A DNA stretch of 64,000 nucleotides, taken from the NCBI RefSeq assembly GCF_947504225.1, contig NZ_CANNGT010000007.1, positions 1 through 64,000 of the forward strand. The letters run 5' to 3'. The translations under genes and the position numbers were made by a program. The stretch comes from Brumimicrobium ulvae. Its GTDB lineage: Bacteria; Bacteroidota; Bacteroidia; Flavobacteriales_D; Crocinitomicaceae. Shown here piece after piece: positions 26,365-36,915 of the stretch. Numbering within the stretch: the first letter of the stretch is position 1; every line of letters starts with the position of its first letter. The notes beneath the pieces are model-generated. The model worked only from the letters and a program-made list of their open reading frames with translations, was not told the origin of the DNA and searched no databases.

Positions 26365-29300
26365 ATGATTCCACACTTCTTTCAACGCACGCTTCTACTT
26401 TTAATAGCCCTAACCTTCATCATCTCAAGTTGTAGTGAAGAAAGTCCTGAAGAATTTCAAATCAATCCTGAATTCCAAAAGCACATCAGTTCTTTTACAT
26501 CTGGAGTAATATCAGCTGCCGCACCAATTAAAATCCAGCTGACTGAAGCCTATTCAAAAAAGATTATACCTAACCAGGCAATAAAAGACGATTTCATTAA
26601 GATTTCTCCAGCTGTGAAAGGAAAAACAGTTTGGTCTGACCAATATACACTTGAATTTATTCCAGAAGAACACCTTCAATCTGGCGAAACCTACTGGGTT
26701 GAATTCGATTTGGGAAAAGTAAATGATGTCCCTAAAGAGTTAAAAACCTTCAAGTTCCCTTTCAGTATAATTAAACAAGCGATCAATTTTGACGTGGATG
26801 GACTAAAAAGCTACTCCAATGAATCTATGGATTACTATCAGTTTTTAGGAACTGCTATGACCGCTGATGTTATTTCTGCTGAAACACTAAAAGAAAACGT
26901 AAAAGTTACAGTGAATGGTGAAACAAAAAAGGCAAAATGGACCCAGCAAGGAAACGACCGACTGTACAGTCTTGTTGTAGACAGCGTTCAAAGAATGAAA
27001 TCCGCGGGAAATGTTAAAGTGACTTGGAACACATACACAGATGGAGATAAAGCAAGCCAAGATGTGGAACATGAAGTGCCCTCACTTAGTGATTTTAAAA
27101 TTACTGGAACAACCATAGTTCAACATCCAGAACAGTATGTTCTTGTACGTTTTTCTGATCCACTACTGTCCAATCAAAACCTTAAAGGTTTAGTTGAAAT
27201 TCGCGGTACAAGTAATGTCAAAACAGCAATTTCAACCAATGAATTAAGGGTATACCCTGCTGGTCGTTTACAAGGTGTACATACTTTAATATTGAATGCT
27301 GCAATCCAAAATGTAAAAGGATACAAATTCGGAGAATCAGAAAGTATTAGTGTAGATTTCAAAGCCATAGAACCTGGGGTTAGACTGGTTGGAAAAGGAA
27401 GTATTTTGCCTTCTTCAAACAATATGCTGGTCCCTTTTGAGGCGGTCAACATCAAAGCCGTTGATGTTCGTATCATTAAAATCTTTGAAAATAACGTTAC
27501 TCAGTTCTTTCAAAACAACAATTTTGATGGCAGTGATGAATTGAAACGTATTGGTCGAGTGATTCGCAAAAAAACCATATATCTTGCCGAGGACAAACCA
27601 GTTGATTTAGGGAAATGGAATAGGTTTAACCTGGATTTATCAGAATACATCAAAGTAGATCAAGGCGCCATCTACCGTGTTGAAATTGGATTTAGAAAGC
27701 ACCATTCAGTTTATCCGTGTAACAATGCAGAAAGTGAAGAACATATTGTTAGAGATGAAAGCGATTGGGATGAAAAAGATTATGCTGATGCTGAAAAATG
27801 GGAGTACATCAACGACTGGGGCTATGATTATTACAATTATGATTACTTCGAAGGCTATGATTACAATAAACAAAACGACCCATGCTCCTACTCTTTCTAC
27901 AGAAACAAAAGCGTGGTAAAAAACATTTTCGCTTCTGACATTGGGATTATTGCCAAATCGGGGACCAATGGTGAAACCATGGTAACAGTAACAGATATTG
28001 TGAGTACTCAACCAATTCAAGCGGCAAAAGTAAAGCTCTACGATTTCCAACAACAAGTAATTGCGGAAGTAACAACAGACAATAAAGGAATTGCCAGAAC
28101 GAAAGCATTAAAAGGAACACCTTTTTTCATTGTTGTAGAGCACAATAACAAAAAAGGTTATTTACGTTTAGGAAATGGAAATGCATTACCCTTAAGTCGA
28201 TTTGACATCGATGGTGCAACTGTTCAAGATGGAATTAAAGGATTCATTTATGGTGAGCGTGGCGTTTGGCGTCCGGGAGATACTTTGTTCTTAAACTTCA
28301 TCTTAGAAGACAAAGACCAAGTGATCCCTGAGAATCACCCTGTCATTTTCGAACTATTCAATGCCCGAGGTCAACTGGTTAAAAGAGAAGTACGAAAAGA
28401 ATCCCTCAACGGTTTTTATAACTTCACTACCACAACCGATGCCGATGCTCCAACAGGAAACTGGAATGCACGAGTAGAAGTTGGAGGAGCAACATTTTCA
28501 AAAACAATCAAAGTTGAAACCATCAAACCTAATCGTCTCAAAATCAAACTTAACATTGACAATGACCTCATCAGCGCATCCAACCCACATGTTAAAGGTG
28601 ATTTATCAGTTCAATGGCTTCATGGAGCGCCTGCACGACAATTAAAAACAGATATCTCTTTAAAATTCCTCTCTACCCCAACAGTGTTTAAAGGATTTAA
28701 AAAATATTCATTTGATGATCCAAGCAAATCTTTTTATCCTTCCGACGAGCAGTTTTTAGAACGCAAATTAAACGACGAAGGAAAGTTAACATTCAATGAA
28801 AAAATAGAGGTTCATGATCAAGCACCAGGAATGCTAAAAGCAATTTTTACAACACGGGCGTTTGAAAAAGGTGGAGACTTTAGTACAGATCAAATGGCTG
28901 TAAACTATGCGCCCTATGATTACTTCGTTGGTATACAATCTCCTGAAATCAACAGATATGGAGCCTTACAAACAGACTCAACATATCACTTTCCTATTGT
29001 TTCCTTAAACAAAAAAGGAGAAAGAGTTGGCAATAGAAAGTTGGAGGTGGAAGTTTACAGAATTGAATGGAGTTGGTGGTGGGAAAGCGGATCCAACAAC
29101 GTTGCGAGTTACATCAATAGAAACAGTGTAACTCCGATTTCACGTGAGACCATTACTACAAATTCAAGCGGAGACGGTAAAACAAGCACCAAAATTGAAA
29201 AATATGATTGGGGACGTTACCTCATCAAGGTTACCGATAAAAAGAGCGGACATTCAACCGGAATCATGGCTTATTTTGATTGGCCGAGTTGGATGTCAAG

Positions 29301-31950
29301 AGCAGGTCGTGAAACACCAGACGGTGCGAACATGTTGGTTTTTTCAGCCGATAAGGAGTCCTATTCCACAGGTGAGAAAGCGCAGCTTAGTTTCCCTTCT
29401 GCAATAGATGGAAGAGCATTAATCAGTATTGAGAATGGCAAGAAAGTAATCGACGCTTTTTGGATAGAAACCATAGGTAGTGAAACCTCATTCGAATTAC
29501 CAATAACAGCTGATTTAGCGCCTAATTGTTATGTTCACATCACCTTCTTACAACAACACAAACAAACCGAAAATGATGCTCCAATTAGAATGTATGGTAT
29601 CGTACCAATCATAGTTAAAGATCCTTTAACTGTCCTTGAACCAGTGATTAAAATGCCTGATGAATTAGCTCCAGAATCGTCATTTACCATTGAAGTAAAT
29701 GAGAAAAACAGTCGCGATATGACTTACACGATTGCTGTAGTTGATGAAGGACTTTTAGACTTAACCCGTTTCAAAACACCTCATCCTTGGAATCACTTTT
29801 ATGCTCGTGAAGCACTTGGTGTTAAAACTTGGGATTTATTTGACCATGTGATTGGAGCTTACGGCGCAAAAGTAGAGAACATATTAACCATTGGTGGAGA
29901 TATGGAAATCAATCCGGGAGACGACACACCGATACGATTTAAACCTATGGTGCGTTTCATTGGACCATTCCATTTAAAAGGAGGAAGTTCCGCTAAACAT
30001 AAGATCAGCGTTCCTAACTACATCGGTTCAGTACGAACAATGGTAATTGCCGGGCAAGATGGCGCCTATGGAAGTACAGAGAAAACAACTCCAGTTAAAA
30101 AACCATTAATGGTATTGGCAACCTTACCCCGTGTCTTAGGGCCAAAAGAAAAGGTTCAATTGCCTGTTAATGTTTTTGCTATGGATCAAAAAGTAAAGAA
30201 TGTAAAACTCCAGGTAAAAACCAACGACCTAGTAAAAGTTGTCGGTTCTGCTCAAAAACAAATCACTTTTAACAATGTAGGGGATCAAGTGGTGAACTTT
30301 AACCTAGAAGTAGGAACAAATACAGGCGCCGCAAAAGTCGAAGTGATTGCTACAAGTGGAAATGAAAAGTCAAGCTACCTTATAGATATTGAAGTGCGAC
30401 AACCCAATCTACCCATTACGGTATTCAATGCGGGATCTATTGACGGCAATGCTTCATGGACGAGTAGCTTAAATCTTCCGGGAATGGACAATAGCAATTC
30501 AGCCAAATTAGAATTGTCTACTATCCCTCCTATTAATCTTGAAAAAAGACTTGGGTATTTGATTCGCTATCCTCACGGATGTCTTGAACAAAGTACCTCA
30601 GGAGCATTTCCTCAATTGTATTTGAGTTCGCTCATAGAAATCGATGCAAAAACCAAAGTAAGAATAGACAATAATGTCCGTTCGGTAATCAACAAGATTC
30701 AAAAGCATCAGTTGAATGACGGAGGGTTGGCTTTCTGGCAAGGCAGTGGTAGCTCCTCAGATTGGGCAACTACTTATGCAGGACATTTTTTCTTAGAAGC
30801 TGAAAAGAAAGGTTATGCTTTACCCTATGGGTTGAAAGAAAAATGGATCAATTATCAAAAAAATCAAGCCAAAAATTGGAGTGCTAGAAATCATAACAAT
30901 TATCGCAATTCAGATTTACCCCAAGCCTACCGATTATATAGTTTAGCATTAGCAGGAGAACCTGTCCTCAGTGCTATGAACAAACTTCGTTCACAGAAAG
31001 ACTTATCAATTCAAGCGGCATGGAGATTGGCTGCGGCCTATCAAATCGCTGGGAAAAACGAAGTCGCTAAAAGTATTATCAAGGATAAAGCTACGCGTAT
31101 TGCACCTTATACAGAATTAAGCCACTCGTATGGAAATCATCACCGAGATCAAGCCATGATTATCGAAACACTAACTCTTATGGGCGAAAAAACAGAAGCT
31201 GCTGTATTGGTAAAGGAACTTTCTGATGTATTGAGTCAAGACAGATGGATGAGTACTCAAACTACTGCTTATTCTTTAATGGCTATTGCTTTATTTACAG
31301 AAAACAATAAACCTAAGAATGGAATAAAAGCGAGCTTCATTTATCAAAATAAAACAGTGAACATCTCCAGCAACAAAGCCATTGAACTCATCGACCTTGA
31401 AGTAAGTCCTCGTCAATCCAATGTTGAACTTACAATCAACAATTCAAATGACGGTTTCTTATTCGCTCGAATAATTGCTACGGGGACTCCTTTGGCAGGT
31501 AATGAGATTTCAAGATCTAAAGATGTTTTATTGGATGTTGTTTATAGAAATTCTGCCAATGAAATCATTAGTCCATACACCATAGAGCAAGGAACAGATT
31601 TCTCTGTAGAAGTAACCGTTTCAAATCCTGGAAAAAGAGGTCATTATAAAGAATTGGCTTTATCACAGATATTTCCAAGTGGATGGGAGATTCGCAATCA
31701 AAGAATGGACCTTGGTTATTCAGGAAATGAAGGAAATCATATCGATTATCAAGACATTCGCGATGACCGTATTTACTCTTACTTTAGTTTAAGAAAAAAT
31801 CAGAGTAAAACAATTAAGGTTAAACTTCATGCTGCTTATGTAGGAGAATATTACATGCCTGCGGTTCATATCGAAGCCATGTATGATGCTAGCATTTCAG
31901 CTTTAAAGAAGGGGGCACTTGTGAAAGTTGTTTCACCTGGACAAAAATAA
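26365..31950 (+). CDS. alpha-2-macroglobulin family lipoprotein
   Basis: A 1861-aa protein with a signal peptide and lipobox ending IISSC (Cys23), placing it on a membrane facing the periplasm. Bacterial A2M is thought to trap proteases that breach the envelope. The thioester motif CLEQ (Cys1406, in PHGCLEQSTSG) is intact, so the thioester-forming class is present. Upstream lie several MG domains, one with a Tyr/Asp-rich insert near residues 470-515, and a terpenoid-cyclase-like helical domain follows the thioester. The PBP1C-type gene starts 2 bp after the stop, the conserved A2M-PbpC pairing, in which the transglycosylase repairs the wall. Confidence 0.93.
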   Translation: MIPHFFQRTLLLLIALTFIISSCSEESPEEFQINPEFQKHISSFTSGVISAAAPIKIQLTEAYSKKIIPNQAIKDDFIKISPAVKGKTVWSDQYTLEFIPEEHLQSGETYWVEFDLGKVNDVPKELKTFKFPFSIIKQAINFDVDGLKSYSNESMDYYQFLGTAMTADVISAETLKENVKVTVNGETKKAKWTQQGNDRLYSLVVDSVQRMKSAGNVKVTWNTYTDGDKASQDVEHEVPSLSDFKITGTTIVQHPEQYVLVRFSDPLLSNQNLKGLVEIRGTSNVKTAISTNELRVYPAGRLQGVHTLILNAAIQNVKGYKFGESESISVDFKAIEPGVRLVGKGSILPSSNNMLVPFEAVNIKAVDVRIIKIFENNVTQFFQNNNFDGSDELKRIGRVIRKKTIYLAEDKPVDLGKWNRFNLDLSEYIKVDQGAIYRVEIGFRKHHSVYPCNNAESEEHIVRDESDWDEKDYADAEKWEYINDWGYDYYNYDYFEGYDYNKQNDPCSYSFYRNKSVVKNIFASDIGIIAKSGTNGETMVTVTDIVSTQPIQAAKVKLYDFQQQVIAEVTTDNKGIARTKALKGTPFFIVVEHNNKKGYLRLGNGNALPLSRFDIDGATVQDGIKGFIYGERGVWRPGDTLFLNFILEDKDQVIPENHPVIFELFNARGQLVKREVRKESLNGFYNFTTTTDADAPTGNWNARVEVGGATFSKTIKVETIKPNRLKIKLNIDNDLISASNPHVKGDLSVQWLHGAPARQLKTDISLKFLSTPTVFKGFKKYSFDDPSKSFYPSDEQFLERKLNDEGKLTFNEKIEVHDQAPGMLKAIFTTRAFEKGGDFSTDQMAVNYAPYDYFVGIQSPEINRYGALQTDSTYHFPIVSLNKKGERVGNRKLEVEVYRIEWSWWWESGSNNVASYINRNSVTPISRETITTNSSGDGKTSTKIEKYDWGRYLIKVTDKKSGHSTGIMAYFDWPSWMSRAGRETPDGANMLVFSADKESYSTGEKAQLSFPSAIDGRALISIENGKKVIDAFWIETIGSETSFELPITADLAPNCYVHITFLQQHKQTENDAPIRMYGIVPIIVKDPLTVLEPVIKMPDELAPESSFTIEVNEKNSRDMTYTIAVVDEGLLDLTRFKTPHPWNHFYAREALGVKTWDLFDHVIGAYGAKVENILTIGGDMEINPGDDTPIRFKPMVRFIGPFHLKGGSSAKHKISVPNYIGSVRTMVIAGQDGAYGSTEKTTPVKKPLMVLATLPRVLGPKEKVQLPVNVFAMDQKVKNVKLQVKTNDLVKVVGSAQKQITFNNVGDQVVNFNLEVGTNTGAAKVEVIATSGNEKSSYLIDIEVRQPNLPITVFNAGSIDGNASWTSSLNLPGMDNSNSAKLELSTIPPINLEKRLGYLIRYPHGCLEQSTSGAFPQLYLSSLIEIDAKTKVRIDNNVRSVINKIQKHQLNDGGLAFWQGSGSSSDWATTYAGHFFLEAEKKGYALPYGLKEKWINYQKNQAKNWSARNHNNYRNSDLPQAYRLYSLALAGEPVLSAMNKLRSQKDLSIQAAWRLAAAYQIAGKNEVAKSIIKDKATRIAPYTELSHSYGNHHRDQAMIIETLTLMGEKTEAAVLVKELSDVLSQDRWMSTQTTAYSLMAIALFTENNKPKNGIKASFIYQNKTVNISSNKAIELIDLEVSPRQSNVELTINNSNDGFLFARIIATGTPLAGNEISRSKDVLLDVVYRNSANEIISPYTIEQGTDFSVEVTVSNPGKRGHYKELALSQIFPSGWEIRNQRMDLGYSGNEGNHIDYQDIRDDRIYSYFSLRKNQSKTIKVKLHAAYVGEYYMPAVHIEAMYDASISALKKGALVKVVSPGQK

Positions 31951-31952
31951 TT

Positions 31953-34322
31953 GTGCGAATCAAGATTGGAAAATACAGGTTTTATTTTGCACCTAGAAAG
32001 TTAACGTACTTTGCAATATTGGCATTCTTCGTTTACTTTCTAGGTTGTTTGCCTACTGTTTTATTTGACCACCCAACTTCTACAATTTTGCTCAGCAAAG
32101 AAGGTCAATTGATGAATGCCCGCATTGCTGATGATGGTCAATGGAGGTTTCCAGAAATGGACAGCACTCCTAAAAAATTCAACGCCGCGATAATCGCATT
32201 TGAAGACCATGATTTCTATGCCCACACAGGAGTCAGTTTTCGAGCAATCGGCCGTGCTATTTTAAGTAATTTAAAAGCCCAAAAAATTGTCAGCGGAGGA
32301 AGCACCATTACCATGCAAATTGCAAGAATGGCGAGAAATCGAGACAGAACCTTCTACAACAAAACTATAGAGGCTATTTGGGCATTTCGTTTGGAGTTGC
32401 GCTACAGCAAGGAAGAGTTATTAACCCTCTATGCTTCACATGCGCCTTTCGGAGGAAACGTTGTAGGATTAGAGGCTGCATCTTGGCGATATTACGGACT
32501 ACCACCACATGAATTATCTTGGTCGCAAGCTGCTACTTTAGCCGTGCTTCCCAATGCTCCAGGGTTAGTTCACCCAGGAAAAAACAGAGCAATCCTTTTA
32601 GAAAAACGCAACAAAGTATTGAAAACCTTATTTGAACATCAAAAGATTGATGCCATAACCTATGAACTTGCTTTAGAAGAACCCTTAATTGGAGCTCCAA
32701 AAAAGCTGCCCTCTCTTGCACCTCATCTTTTGGAAAAAGCCATCAAGAAAGGCCAAAAAGGGAAACGTATGAGGACAACATTGGATATGAGTAAACAAGA
32801 AAAGTTCACCCAAATTTTGGCACAACACCAAATGCATTTGAATCATAATTATATTCACAACTCAGCATTACTCGTTATTGATGTTCGCAACAACGAGGTG
32901 GTTACTTATTTGGGGAATTCTGCAACAGAAAAAGAACATCAAAAGTATGTTGACATCATCCGTGCTCCCAGAAGCTCTGGAAGTATTCTAAAGCCTTTTC
33001 TTTATGCTTCCATGATACAAGAAGGACTGATACACAACAATCAGTTGATTCCAGATGTCCCCATGAATTTTGATCATTTCACCCCCAAAAACTATGACGA
33101 AAAAAACGAAGGCGCTGTAAAAGCAGGTGAAGCTTTGGCTAAATCTTTAAACATTCCGTCTGTATATCTTCTCCAACAATACGGAATAGACAAGTTTCTT
33201 CATAAGTTGAGATCAATAGGACAAAGTCATATTTCCAAAAGTGCTGAACATTATGGTTTGTCTTTAATCCTTGGAGGTGCTGAATCTTCATTATGGGATG
33301 TTGCCAATGCTTATGCTGGAATGACCAAGACATTAAACTATTACAACAATGAAAACATGTACACTACCAGCACATGGGAAGATGCAAGTTTAATCCTGCC
33401 GCATCCATCGACCAACTCATCACTTACTCGAACAACTTCTAAACTTGATGCTGCTGCTATCTATGAAACTTTTCAAGCTTTATTAAGCGTTAATCGTCCA
33501 CACTTGGAGGCATCATGGGAACATTACTCTTCATCCTCAAGAATAGCATGGAAGACCGGAACAAGTTATGGCAACAGAGATGCTTGGGCAATTGGTTGCA
33601 CCCCTGATTATGTTGTTGCCGTTTGGGTGGGGAATGCAACAGGCGAAGGACGTCCTGGAATTATTGGAACCACAGCTGCAGGTCCAATATTATTTGATGT
33701 TTTCTCCCATTTATCTCTTGAGAGAAGTTGGTTTATTCCTCCTTATGATGAGCTAGTAAAAATGAGTATCTGTAAAGACAGCGGACATAGAAATACTATG
33801 AATTGCACAAAAACAGATACAGTTCAGGTTCATCAAAATGCACTAAGAGGTCCATCGTGCAATTTTCATGAGGTTTATTTAACAGACGAAAATGAAGAGT
33901 ACAGATACACACAAGAATGCAGTCAAGGAATAAAAACCAAAACCGTTTCACAATTTGTACTTCCTCCATTGCAGGCTTATTTTTACAGGAGTACGCATCC
34001 CAATTATAAGAACCTCCCTCCTTTTCACCCGAATTGCGAAGGAAAAATGTTCCAACACACCTTTTCAATTATTTATCCAGAACACAACAGTAAAATGATA
34101 GGGACCTTAGATTTAGATGGAATTTCGAAAGGTATTATTTTTGAAGCTTCACATCCTGATCATTCAGCGACTTTGTTTTGGCATGTTGACGATCATTATT
34201 TAGGAGAAACAAAAGGAAAGCATTCCATTAAGTATCTTCCTGAAGTTGGAGAACATTTGTTGACTGTTTTAGATGAGCATGGTAATCAAAAGAAGATTTT
34301 ATTTACAATTTTAGGAGATTGA
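31953..34322 (+). CDS. pbpC: penicillin-binding protein 1C
   Basis: A 789-aa bifunctional peptidoglycan synthase starting at GTG (31953), 2 bp after the A2M stop. There is one N-terminal membrane anchor (about residues 16-36). The glycosyltransferase (GT51) domain has the catalytic Glu in FEDHDFYAH (about 83) and SGGSTITMQIARM. The transpeptidase domain has SILK (Ser344 and Lys347) and KTGTS (534-538). A C-terminal BiPBP_C domain (about 690-785) is typical of PBP1C. Codon 1 as GTG fits the family start MRIKIGKYRF. Confidence 0.95.
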   Translation: MRIKIGKYRFYFAPRKLTYFAILAFFVYFLGCLPTVLFDHPTSTILLSKEGQLMNARIADDGQWRFPEMDSTPKKFNAAIIAFEDHDFYAHTGVSFRAIGRAILSNLKAQKIVSGGSTITMQIARMARNRDRTFYNKTIEAIWAFRLELRYSKEELLTLYASHAPFGGNVVGLEAASWRYYGLPPHELSWSQAATLAVLPNAPGLVHPGKNRAILLEKRNKVLKTLFEHQKIDAITYELALEEPLIGAPKKLPSLAPHLLEKAIKKGQKGKRMRTTLDMSKQEKFTQILAQHQMHLNHNYIHNSALLVIDVRNNEVVTYLGNSATEKEHQKYVDIIRAPRSSGSILKPFLYASMIQEGLIHNNQLIPDVPMNFDHFTPKNYDEKNEGAVKAGEALAKSLNIPSVYLLQQYGIDKFLHKLRSIGQSHISKSAEHYGLSLILGGAESSLWDVANAYAGMTKTLNYYNNENMYTTSTWEDASLILPHPSTNSSLTRTTSKLDAAAIYETFQALLSVNRPHLEASWEHYSSSSRIAWKTGTSYGNRDAWAIGCTPDYVVAVWVGNATGEGRPGIIGTTAAGPILFDVFSHLSLERSWFIPPYDELVKMSICKDSGHRNTMNCTKTDTVQVHQNALRGPSCNFHEVYLTDENEEYRYTQECSQGIKTKTVSQFVLPPLQAYFYRSTHPNYKNLPPFHPNCEGKMFQHTFSIIYPEHNSKMIGTLDLDGISKGIIFEASHPDHSATLFWHVDDHYLGETKGKHSIKYLPEVGEHLLTVLDEHGNQKKILFTILGD

Positions 34323-34394
34323 TCAATTTAATCCGTGAATTCGACACCATATTAACCATTTCATCGTTCTATTGAGTCTGTCGAAATATGCGTA

Positions 34395-34595
34395 CCATTT
34401 TACCCCACTCGCATTATTAGCACGCCGATAACGCTGATTCCCAAACGCTGATTAAAGCTGATTTTTTAAAGTAAAATCCGTCACCATCCGTGTTGCCTTA
34501 GCATCTGTGTCATCCGCGTGCCATTTTACCACACTCGCATTATTAGCACGCCGATAACACTGATTTCCAAACGCTGATTAGAGCTGATTTTTTAA
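34395..34595. repeat. 75-bp direct repeat pair in a 370-bp gene-free gap
   Basis: A 75-bp unit beginning CCATTTTACC occurs at 34395-34469 and 34521-34595, with 71 of 75 bases identical. The units contain CGCTGATT and GCTGATTTTTTAA phrases. Between them lies ATCCGTCACCATCCGTG and ATCTGTGTCATCCGCG, whose complement recurs in the gap at 53540-53600. No gene is visible in 34323-34692. Confidence 0.85.
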
Positions 34596-34692
34596 TTCAC
34601 ACACATCTTCACAATAAATAAAATCCAATAAAATCTAAATACTCTTCAATATTCATATTTTTGTAACAGTTGATTAAAATAACACACTAGCA

Positions 34693-36177
34693 TTGGGCAT
34701 CGTACAAAGACAAAGTTTAAAAAACTCGATTGTAAATTACTTAGGCATTATTGTCGGTGGATTAAGTACGATGTTTATTTATCCATTAGATTGGGAGTTA
34801 TACGGAGAAATTCAATTTAGTTTATCCACTGCTATTTTATTGAGCGCCTTCTTTTCCCTAGGGAGTCACGCCTTGGTCAATAAGTATTTTCCCTACTTCG
34901 AAAGCACCAAAACAAAAGGTTTTATCTCTTTACTTTTCATCTACAGTACCCTTAACATTATTTTAATTTCTGCCCTACTCTATCTGTTTAAAGGGCCATT
35001 TTCCACCATTTTAGAATTAGGTGGTTTTGATGTCGACAAAATAACAGAAAACCTTTTCATCATTCTACCTCTTGGAGTATTAATGGTTTACATCGCTGTA
35101 TTACGTGCGCACAGCTTCAACTTTGGGAGAATTGTGTACCCTGATATTATTTCCAATTTCAGTCTAAAAATTATTGTTCCAGCAATCATTCTACTGAGTT
35201 ATTTTTCACTCATCAATTATAATATTGCAGGTTGGGTTTTGGTGTTCTATCACATCGTTATTGTAATTTTACTGTTGCTCTACTTGAATTCATTGAATGG
35301 ATTGGATTTTAAATCTGGAATTTTAAAGCGGGTTGAAAGAAGCAAACATGTCGAAATGGTGCGTTACATGCTTTATGGCGCAATGAATCATGTTGGAAAC
35401 ATTTTGGTTTATAAAATCGATGTGGTGATGATTGGACTACTCCTTTCTTCTACAAAAGTGGGCTATTACAGCATCTTTCTTTTCCTATCTGTAGTGATTG
35501 AAATACCGACCAAAGCCGTTTTTCAAATTACAGGACCAATGATTTCTAAAGCTTTCGATAACAATAACATGAATGAAATAAGAAAGCTGTACAAATCAGC
35601 TTCTGCCAATTTATATGTTATAGGAATTATTTTGTTCTCCTTGATTTGGTTGAATATTGAGACCTTTTTTGCCGTGATGACCAATGGAGAAGATTTGGTG
35701 ATGTTCAAAACAGTGTTCTTATTATTGGCTTTGACGAAAATCATAGATATGGTAACGAGTATTAATTTTTCAATTATCTCCTATTCAAGATACTTTAGAG
35801 TTAACACCTTGTTCATCTTCACATTAGCCATTTCAAATGTCATCCTCAATTATTATCTCATTAATTCATATGATATTGTTGGAGCGGCATTATCTACAGG
35901 TATTTCAATGCTTGTTTTTAATATTTTAAAGACGGTTTTCGTGATGATCAAATATAAAATGCATCCATTTACTTGGCCAATGATTATCATTTCACTTTTC
36001 CTAATGGTAGCGATATGCCTTCCTTTACTTCTTCCTGTAGTTTTTAAATCAATCGTTCTTTCAATATTGATTTCAGGTTCATTTGTTATATTGTTTATTT
36101 TTGTTGTTTACAAGCTTAACATTTCAATAGAAATAAATAGATTTATCGATAAATACGGTGCTAAAATTCTTAAATAA
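34693..36177 (+). CDS. polysaccharide flippase (Wzx/MATE-like family)
   Basis: A 494-aa protein with about 12-14 transmembrane helices, of the O-antigen/lipopolysaccharide flippase class, moving lipid-linked sugars across the inner membrane. The start is TTG at 34693: it yields MGIVQRQSLKNSIVNYLGI, the usual N-terminus of this family, and no ATG fits. It heads a plus-strand group with an SGNH hydrolase, a LicD protein and a LicD-like/methyltransferase fusion, which suggests assembly and decoration of a surface glycan. Confidence 0.85.
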   Translation: MGIVQRQSLKNSIVNYLGIIVGGLSTMFIYPLDWELYGEIQFSLSTAILLSAFFSLGSHALVNKYFPYFESTKTKGFISLLFIYSTLNIILISALLYLFKGPFSTILELGGFDVDKITENLFIILPLGVLMVYIAVLRAHSFNFGRIVYPDIISNFSLKIIVPAIILLSYFSLINYNIAGWVLVFYHIVIVILLLLYLNSLNGLDFKSGILKRVERSKHVEMVRYMLYGAMNHVGNILVYKIDVVMIGLLLSSTKVGYYSIFLFLSVVIEIPTKAVFQITGPMISKAFDNNNMNEIRKLYKSASANLYVIGIILFSLIWLNIETFFAVMTNGEDLVMFKTVFLLLALTKIIDMVTSINFSIISYSRYFRVNTLFIFTLAISNVILNYYLINSYDIVGAALSTGISMLVFNILKTVFVMIKYKMHPFTWPMIIISLFLMVAICLPLLLPVVFKSIVLSILISGSFVILFIFVVYKLNISIEINRFIDKYGAKILK

Positions 36178-36185
36178 AACGTAAA

Positions 36186-36908
36186 ATGAAGATTCAAAAA
36201 ATTGTTATTGTGGGTAATTCAGTTGCATTGCGCAATAGACCGCACAACAATTTGACGAGCCAAAATTATGGTCAAATTATTGAGAAAAAGCTCAACGAAG
36301 ATAAACAAGATGAAATCATTCAAGTGAAGAACCTTGCCTTTACGCGTGCTACGGTGTACGATTTACACAAGGTTTATCCTCAAATCATCAATAATTACGG
36401 GGACTTATACATCATCAATATTGGAAGTTCAGACGCCGCAACACGAGAAGTCCCGAGATGGTTTGCCGACTTTTTATTTTCCAACAAAAGAAGTTTTCTC
36501 ATTAAAGCAATGAAGGCATTTCATCTTTATGTGATCAAGCCCAACATGAGGTTTTTGGTAAAATTGAGAGGTAAACGTGCATGGACTTCAGCAAAAGTAT
36601 TTAGACAAGAATACACAAAATTACTATATGAAATTCAACACAATACCAACGGTAAAGTGATTTGTTTATCCATCAACCTGCCCAATGAACGCATAGAAAA
36701 GAAGATTCCAGGAACCTACAAAAACTATCAGAAATTCAATGGAATAATCGAATCTGTTTGTAAAGAGAAGAACGCTATTTTCTTAAATTTGGATGATTTA
36801 AAAGCAGAAGAGCATTTCCCAGATGGAATTCATTTTTCAGAACAAGGAAACAAAGTCGTTTCAGAACGATTGCTAGATATCATTGGCAAAAATAAAATAT
36901 TCAAATAA
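36186..36908 (+). CDS. SGNH/GDSL-type hydrolase
   Basis: A 240-aa protein starting IQKIVIVGNSVALRNR, where GNS replaces the GDS of block I (the Ser is kept). A G-S-S-D block near residue 80 stands for block III, and FPDGIHFSEQG (about 214-224) is the Asp-x-x-His block V. SGNH enzymes are esterases or acetyl-transfer/de-acetylation enzymes; here acylation or de-acylation of a glycan is likely (inference from neighbours). There is no signal peptide, so a cytoplasmic role on lipid-linked or nucleotide-linked sugars is possible. It starts 8 bp after the flippase. Confidence 0.72.
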   Translation: MKIQKIVIVGNSVALRNRPHNNLTSQNYGQIIEKKLNEDKQDEIIQVKNLAFTRATVYDLHKVYPQIINNYGDLYIINIGSSDAATREVPRWFADFLFSNKRSFLIKAMKAFHLYVIKPNMRFLVKLRGKRAWTSAKVFRQEYTKLLYEIQHNTNGKVICLSINLPNERIEKKIPGTYKNYQKFNGIIESVCKEKNAIFLNLDDLKAEEHFPDGIHFSEQGNKVVSERLLDIIGKNKIFK

Positions 36909-36915
36909 AACATTC

